A stretch of DNA of 64,000 bases. Origin: Ferruginibacter albus. Lineage in GTDB: Bacteria; Bacteroidota; Bacteroidia; Chitinophagales; Chitinophagaceae. Shown here in pieces: positions 60,053-64,000 of the stretch. The notes beneath the pieces were generated by a model that did not search any database, was not told the DNA's origin, and was given only the letters and a program-made list of their open reading frames with translations. The stretch covers positions 62,001-126,000 of the forward strand of contig NZ_CP083388.1 of the NCBI RefSeq assembly GCF_020042285.1, read 5' to 3'. Both the position numbers and the translations under genes were made by a program. The first letter of the stretch is position 1. Every line of letters starts with the position of its first letter.

Positions 60053-61828
60053 ATGATTGACCACAAAAGATTATTCGATCTGCTGCAATACCAGCTGGAT
60101 AAATTTCCTAAAAATGATATGCTGGTAAGTAAAGAAGAAGGCGAATGGAAACCATATAGCACTTCGGAGGTTAAGGCAATAGTAGATGCGTTAAGCGCAG
60201 GCCTATTGCAATTGGGGTTAAGTGGCAATAACATGCAGGTAGATCAGCAGGATAAGATCGCGTTAATAAGCAAGAACCGACCTGAATGGATATTTTTAGA
60301 CCTGGCTTGCCAACAAATTGGTGTTATACTTTGCCCCGTCTATCCAACCACCAATCCCAACGAACTGGAGTTTATTTTTAATGATGCTGCCGTAAAATAT
60401 ATTTTCATTAGCGGAGAAGATATTTTACATAAAGTAAACAGCATTCAACATAATGTGAATTCGCTAAAAGCAATATATAGCTTTGACAAGCTGCAAGGCG
60501 CTTTATATTGGAAAGACCTGTTACTGGCTAACCAAAACGATCAGCAATTGGATGCCATTAAAGCAACGATCCTTCCACAGCATTGCGCTACTATAATTTA
60601 TACATCAGGCACAACAGGCACTCCTAAAGGAGTAATGCTAAGCCACTATAATGTTGTAAGCAATGTATTTAATTCAAAAGAAAGTTTTCCTTTTGCAGAT
60701 TCTCCCAATGGAAAAGCATTAAGCTTTCTACCGCTTAATCATATTTTCGAACGCATGGTTTCTTACATCTATATTGTAAGTGGCATCAGCATTTATTATG
60801 CGCAGAGTATGGATACTATTGGAGATGATCTGAAAGAAGTAAATCCTACGCTATTTTGTACCGTACCAAGATTATTGGAAAAAGTATTTGAAAAGATAAT
60901 GGCAAAAGGAGCTGAGCTCAAAGGCATTAAAAAGAAATTATTTTATTGGTCGATAGCATTGGCAGATAAATATAACAATAGAAAAAGCGGTGGCGTATTG
61001 TATGATCTTCAATTAGCCATTGCCAATAAATTGGTATTTAGCAAATGGAGAGAAGCATTAGGTAATAAAGTGGAATTGATTGTTACCGGAGGTGCTGCCT
61101 GCCAGGTACGGTTGATACGTTTATTTACCGCAGCAAAAATTCCTATTTATGAAGGATATGGCCCCACGGAGAATAGCCCGGTTATATGTGTAAATAGAAA
61201 AGACGATGCAAAGTTTGGAACTGTTGGACCCTGCATTAATGGGCAAGAACTTAAGCTGGAAGCAGATGGCGAGATCTGTGTAAAAGGACCTAGTGTGATG
61301 ATGGGTTATTACAAGCGTCCTGATCTGACTGCAGAAACAATCATAAACGACTGGCTGCATACCGGTGATATTGGTGAATTGGATAGCGAAGGATTTTTAA
61401 AAATAACCGATCGAAAAAAAGAATTATTTAAAACAAGCGGTGGTAAATATGTAGCGCCGCAACCTATTGAAAACCGTTTGAAAGAAAATCCATTGATAGA
61501 ACAGGCAATGGTAATAGGCGCAGAAAGAAAGTTTACTGCTGCGTTAATTGTTCCATCTTTTACGCACTTAAAAGAATGGATAAAGCAAAACGGATTGTCT
61601 TCATTGAATGATAGCGAGATCGTTCATGATCCTAAAGTGTTAGAATTATTTAGTAAGCTGATAAACGAGGACAACCAGGCTTTCAATCATGTAGAACAAA
61701 TTAAAAAGTTTGTGTTGTTACCTGTTGAATGGACAATCGAAACCGGAGAATTAACGCCTACTCTTAAATTAAAGCGTAAAGTGATCCTTGAAAAATTCAA
61801 AGATGAGATAGAAAAGATCTATGGCTGA
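60053..61828 (+). CDS. Long-chain fatty acid-CoA ligase (AMP-forming)
   Basis: The 591-aa enzyme activates fatty acids to acyl-CoA using ATP. The ANL family motifs are in order: the P-loop-like IIYTSGTTGTPKGVMLSH (about 180), SFLPLNHIFERMVSY, VTGGAACQVRLIRLFTAA, the YEGYGPTENSPV signature, WLHTGDIGELDSEGFLKITDRKKELFKTSGGKYV (hinge Asp and catalytic Lys region, quoted in part as HTGDIGELDSEGF) and the C-terminal subdomain. It resembles the FadD15/long-chain group. It may supply fatty acids for lipid synthesis or degradation. It is convergent with the receiver-domain gene, 2 bp away. Confidence 0.92.
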   Translation: MIDHKRLFDLLQYQLDKFPKNDMLVSKEEGEWKPYSTSEVKAIVDALSAGLLQLGLSGNNMQVDQQDKIALISKNRPEWIFLDLACQQIGVILCPVYPTTNPNELEFIFNDAAVKYIFISGEDILHKVNSIQHNVNSLKAIYSFDKLQGALYWKDLLLANQNDQQLDAIKATILPQHCATIIYTSGTTGTPKGVMLSHYNVVSNVFNSKESFPFADSPNGKALSFLPLNHIFERMVSYIYIVSGISIYYAQSMDTIGDDLKEVNPTLFCTVPRLLEKVFEKIMAKGAELKGIKKKLFYWSIALADKYNNRKSGGVLYDLQLAIANKLVFSKWREALGNKVELIVTGGAACQVRLIRLFTAAKIPIYEGYGPTENSPVICVNRKDDAKFGTVGPCINGQELKLEADGEICVKGPSVMMGYYKRPDLTAETIINDWLHTGDIGELDSEGFLKITDRKKELFKTSGGKYVAPQPIENRLKENPLIEQAMVIGAERKFTAALIVPSFTHLKEWIKQNGLSSLNDSEIVHDPKVLELFSKLINEDNQAFNHVEQIKKFVLLPVEWTIETGELTPTLKLKRKVILEKFKDEIEKIYG

Positions 61829-61830
61829 TA

Positions 61831-62205
61831 TTAATTGAGTTGAGAATCATACACAATACCCGGAACTACTCCAAAATCGGGATAATCTAAAAAGTAGTTT
61901 ACTCCCATCGTTTCGCAAAAATCAATATACTTTTTATTGGAAAGATTGGTTATTAAAATAGCCTTTGCATCTTTCCGCTCATTGCACATCTCTTTTAAAA
62001 TATTGCTTTTTAACTGCCCGTTCAGGCTTACATCTATCAAAATAAAATCGGGCTTATAATTTTCCATTATGTGCATGGCTTCTATATAATCATTTGCCTG
62101 CAATACAACCTGAGCATTGTCGGCTTCTATCATTGAGATAAGATGATTGCTTACGGTGGATTGATTATCGATAAGCAGTACAAGATTGATTTTGTTTGTT
62201 GTCAT
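61831..62205 (-). CDS. Stand-alone receiver domain protein, degenerate
   Basis: The 124-aa protein is a single response-regulator receiver domain: VLLIDNQSTVSNHLISMIE (acidic pocket with only one Asp), PDFILIDVSLNGQ (phospho-acceptor-type Asp) and KAILITNLSNKKY (switch Thr). The usual conserved Lys near the end is replaced: the segment reads YFLDYPDF where most have FLxKP. It thus lacks one acidic residue and the Lys needed for normal phosphotransfer, and probably works as a phosphorylation-independent adaptor or has lost activity (inference). It has no output domain and no kinase neighbour. Confidence 0.75.
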   Translation of the reverse strand: MTTNKINLVLLIDNQSTVSNHLISMIEADNAQVVLQANDYIEAMHIMENYKPDFILIDVSLNGQLKSNILKEMCNERKDAKAILITNLSNKKYIDFCETMGVNYFLDYPDFGVVPGIVYDSQLN

Positions 62206-62460
62206 GGCATTGAATTTTATACAACAAAGAAAATATGTTACACACTTAAAAAAAGTAGTATTTAATATGAAGGTGTTGTTGTAAATGACTACAAGCTTGT
62301 AATAGATTTACTACAAATCAGCCTTTGAAAAGGTGGTTAAAGGGATATTAAGAGTATATATTTTCTCTGTTATGTAGAAGTTTCTTCTCAATACCATTTA
62401 AACACCGACTGAATTATCTGGCATAAATATTTATTTATAAGATATCTAAATAACTATTTT

Positions 62461-62724
62461 ATGAAGAGATTCTTATTAATTGCAGTAGTGATGATCCTGA
62501 TTTCGACTGTAAGTTTTGGACAGGTAAAGAATAGCGATACTTTAAAAATTGCGGATACTATACCATCGCTCAACAACAGAACTCAACCGCCCGGCGGCTT
62601 AACTCCCGGGGCTAATACTATGCCCAACAATACAAATCCTAATGCGCCGGTAACGCCCAATACGCCAAGCACAGCACCCAGCACATCACCGGGTAATCCG
62701 CCCCCGCGATCAACTCCGTATTAA
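62461..62724 (+). CDS. Small exported Pro/Asn/Thr-rich protein
   Basis: The 87-aa protein has a signal peptide (MKRFLLIAVVMILISTVSFGQ, cut after FGQ). The mature part is low-complexity: RTQPPGGLTPGANTMPNNTN, then APVTPNTPSTAPSTSPGNPP, rich in Pro, Asn, Thr and Ser, and likely disordered. No domain is recognised; it could be a cell-surface spacer or linker protein. It is 23 bp upstream of the CsbD-like gene in the same direction. Confidence 0.6.
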   Translation: MKRFLLIAVVMILISTVSFGQVKNSDTLKIADTIPSLNNRTQPPGGLTPGANTMPNNTNPNAPVTPNTPSTAPSTSPGNPPPRSTPY

Positions 62725-62747
62725 TAGTTAACTTAAAATATTGAACT

Positions 62748-62960
62748 ATGACTTACAATTTAAAGCTGGAAAGACCTTGGGAAGAAGTAAAAGAAAAGCT
62801 TAAAGAAGCGGATAGCGAACTTAGTGATGAAGATTTGAAATATGAACCGGGAAAAGAAAATGAACTTTTAGGAAGGGTGGGAAAAAAGATTAAGAAATCG
62901 ATAGATGAAACTAAAAAATGGATTGAAAGTGTTGCCGGGAATGAAGGGAAAGCATCTTGA
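62748..62960 (+). CDS. CsbD-like small stress protein
   Basis: The 70-aa charged helical protein has the CsbD arrangement: a Trp-containing first helix (LERPWEEVKEKLKEADSEL), then SDEDLKYEPGKENELLGRV (pattern DLxxxxGKxxELxGR) and KKIKKSIDETKKWIESVAG. CsbD-type proteins are stress-induced in many bacteria; the biochemical role is unknown. It ends 6 bp before the tRNA gene, which is on the other strand. Confidence 0.72.
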   Translation: MTYNLKLERPWEEVKEKLKEADSELSDEDLKYEPGKENELLGRVGKKIKKSIDETKKWIESVAGNEGKAS

Positions 62961-62966
62961 CGGTTG

Positions 62967-63038
62967 TGGCCTCGCCAGGAATCGAACCTGGATCTGGAGC
63001 TTCGGAAACTCTTATACTATCCATTGTACTACGGGGCC
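62967..63038 (-). tRNA. tRNA-Arg (anticodon CCG)
   Basis: Read on the minus strand, 72 bases fold as a tRNA: acceptor GGCCCCG/CGAGGCC, D arm GTAC-AATGGATA-GTAT, anticodon loop TTCCGAA (anticodon CCG, reading Arg CGG), T arm CCAGG-TTCGATT-CCTGG, discriminator A. The CCA tail is not encoded. Two unusual mismatches are visible: C5-A68 in the acceptor stem and A27-C43 in the anticodon stem, plus a T31-G39 wobble. Its first base G (63038) is the last base of the marC stop codon on the same strand. Confidence 0.9.
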
Positions 63039-63634
63039 TATTTGATCAATCCATGCACATTAGCGCTAAATATTTTTACAGCGATGGCGAGCAAAATTAC
63101 ACCGAAAAACTTTCTGATAACTAATAATCCGTTGGGGCCTAAAACTATTTCCAACAACTTTAATGATTTTAGCACAACATAGATAACAACGCAGTTTATA
63201 AGAATAGCAATAAGAATATTAATATCGTAATAACCTGCTTTTAAACTCATGATAGTAGTTAATGTGCCTGAGCCCGCTATGATGGGAAAAGCAATAGGCA
63301 CCACACTTCCGCTGGCCCTCGGGTCTTTTTCCGGTTTAAAAAATTCTATTCCCAATATCATTTCCAACCCTAAAATAAAAATCACGATGCTCCCGGCTAC
63401 GGCAAATGATTTAATATCCAATCCCAGGAGATTTAAAAACTGCTCACCAAAAAATAAAAAGATGATCATCAATATGCCGGATACAACGGTAGCCTGTGTA
63501 GCGTGGATAGGTCCGCCGAGTTTTTCTTTCATGGCAATCAATACAGGAATAGAACCTAACATATCAATTACAGCAAATAATGTAAAGGAGATCGTTAGAA
63601 CTTCCTGGAAGGAAATATGTCCGAAGTTGAGCAT
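63038..63634 (-). CDS. MarC family membrane protein
   Basis: The 198-aa protein has six hydrophobic helices in the MarC/UPF0056 pattern: ISFTLFAVIDMLGSIPVLIAM, VVSGILMIIFLFFGEQFLNLLGLDI, FAVAGSIVIFILGLEMILG, VPIAFPIIAGSGTLTTIMSL, ILIAILINCVVIYVVLKSL and GLLVIRKFFGVILLAIAVKIF. The family was once linked to multiple antibiotic resistance, but this has not held up; the function is unknown. The stop codon TAG (63040-63038) shares its last base with the first base of the tRNA downstream, so the tRNA is probably cut from the marC transcript. Confidence 0.9.
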   Translation of the reverse strand: MLNFGHISFQEVLTISFTLFAVIDMLGSIPVLIAMKEKLGGPIHATQATVVSGILMIIFLFFGEQFLNLLGLDIKSFAVAGSIVIFILGLEMILGIEFFKPEKDPRASGSVVPIAFPIIAGSGTLTTIMSLKAGYYDINILIAILINCVVIYVVLKSLKLLEIVLGPNGLLVIRKFFGVILLAIAVKIFSANVHGLIK

Positions 63635-63696
63635 AGTTAAAGATTAAAGAAATTTTCATCATTCTCTATTCCTCTTCCACAATTAAAAGATACTCA

Positions 63697-64000
63697 TTAT
63701 AAATTAAACTTCAGCTTTAATCCGCCATAAAAATTTTTCGGTGCGCTTGGATTAAAGAAACGATTGCCAGCTGCATTCAGATCATTCCCTAAGCTATAAG
63801 GTGTGTTGAATGAATTATCAAAAGCAATATAAATTTCCGATTGTAACAGTTTGCTGAGGTTCTTTTTATAGCCAACTCTTCCTGATAATAAATTGTATTG
63901 TTTTGCAAAAAATGTATTGGCATCATCTAAAGCAATTTTATCGGTATAAGAATAAGTAAAGTTTCCGTATAACCCCGGCGTAGTTTCAATATCGGCACCC
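63697..64000 (-). CDS. TonB-dependent receptor, C-terminal fragment (cut by window edge)
   Basis: The minus strand from 64000 to the stop at 63697 gives about 101 residues of beta-strand-rich sequence: GLYGNFTYSYTDKIAL, QYNLLSGRVGYKKNLSKLL, LQSEIYIAFDNSFNTPYSLG and the end NFYGGLKLKFNL. Alternating hydrophobic strands and a C-terminal aromatic-x-hydrophobic strand (GLKLKFNL, ending just before the stop) are typical for the last strands of an outer-membrane TonB-dependent receptor. The substrate cannot be told. Confidence 0.85.
   Translation of the reverse strand, partial: GADIETTPGLYGNFTYSYTDKIALDDANTFFAKQYNLLSGRVGYKKNLSKLLQSEIYIAFDNSFNTPYSLGNDLNAAGNRFFNPSAPKNFYGGLKLKFNL

Noticed and set aside
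62206-62460. Possible small RNA or gene in the gap before the Pro-rich small protein
   Set aside because: No convincing hairpin with U-run, no open frame and no clear promoter box; nothing supportable seen.

Overview
The window reads as a chromosome segment of an aerobic Bacteroidota bacterium, most likely of the Chitinophagia/Chitinophagaceae type (lineage is inference; no 16S rRNA gene is present). Supporting signs are: low GC; near absence of Shine-Dalgarno sequences; many TAnnTTTG -7 promoter boxes, several with TTG/TTTG 19 bases upstream; an alternative complex III (ACIII) plus aa3-type oxidase operon; a futalosine-pathway menaquinone gene (mqnC); a TonB-dependent receptor end; and typical Bacteroidota families (DUF4395, CWC/DUF5522, LytS/LytTR pair, SIMPL, MuiA-like).

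Layout. 1-6.8 kb: recQ fragment, a mannose-1-phosphate guanylyltransferase, a transglutaminase-like protein, a YbdL-type aminotransferase, a two-domain universal stress protein, DUF1569 and mqnC. 6.9-14.4 kb: a retropepsin-like/PDZ protease, an M16 peptidase pair (active plus zinc-less partner), a small holin-like membrane protein, a fused E1 alpha/beta 2-oxoacid dehydrogenase and a metallo-beta-lactamase-fold hydrolase. 14.5-24.6 kb: mostly minus strand, with a flotillin-like SPFH protein carrying four N-terminal repeats, an SGNH/MBOAT acyltransferase pair, small Bacteroidota proteins, metE under a cobalamin riboswitch, and purN. 25-41.3 kb: the core of the window, a respiratory cluster actABCDEF, coxII, coxI, cyoE/ctaB, two subunit III paralogues, subunit IV, SCO and DUF420. 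41.4-54 kb: SIMPL and MuiA-like proteins, a LytS/LytTR two-component pair, and a tripartite RND efflux operon with its TetR regulator. 54-64 kb: DUF502, a zinc phospholipase C/S1-P1-like protein, LRR protein, serC, DUF1015, TPR protein, acyl-CoA ligase, a degenerate receiver protein, two small genes, a tRNA-Arg(CCG) whose first base is the last base of the marC stop codon, and the end of a TonB-dependent receptor.

How the genes work together. Menaquinone (mqnC is one step) feeds electrons to ACIII, which passes them through its haem c subunits to the aa3 oxidase; cyoE/ctaB makes haem O for haem A, SCO helps load CuA, and DUF420 is a usual companion. MetE is predicted to be switched off when B12 is available, implying a B12-dependent MetH elsewhere (inference). 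I found no defence island, CRISPR array, prophage or transposase. The least ordinary signals are non-coding: a dispersed intergenic repeat (27 bp identical between two copies) in the respiratory operon and near 11.1 kb, several other short palindromic repeat families abutting start codons, near-leaderless promoters, and the marC/tRNA overlap.
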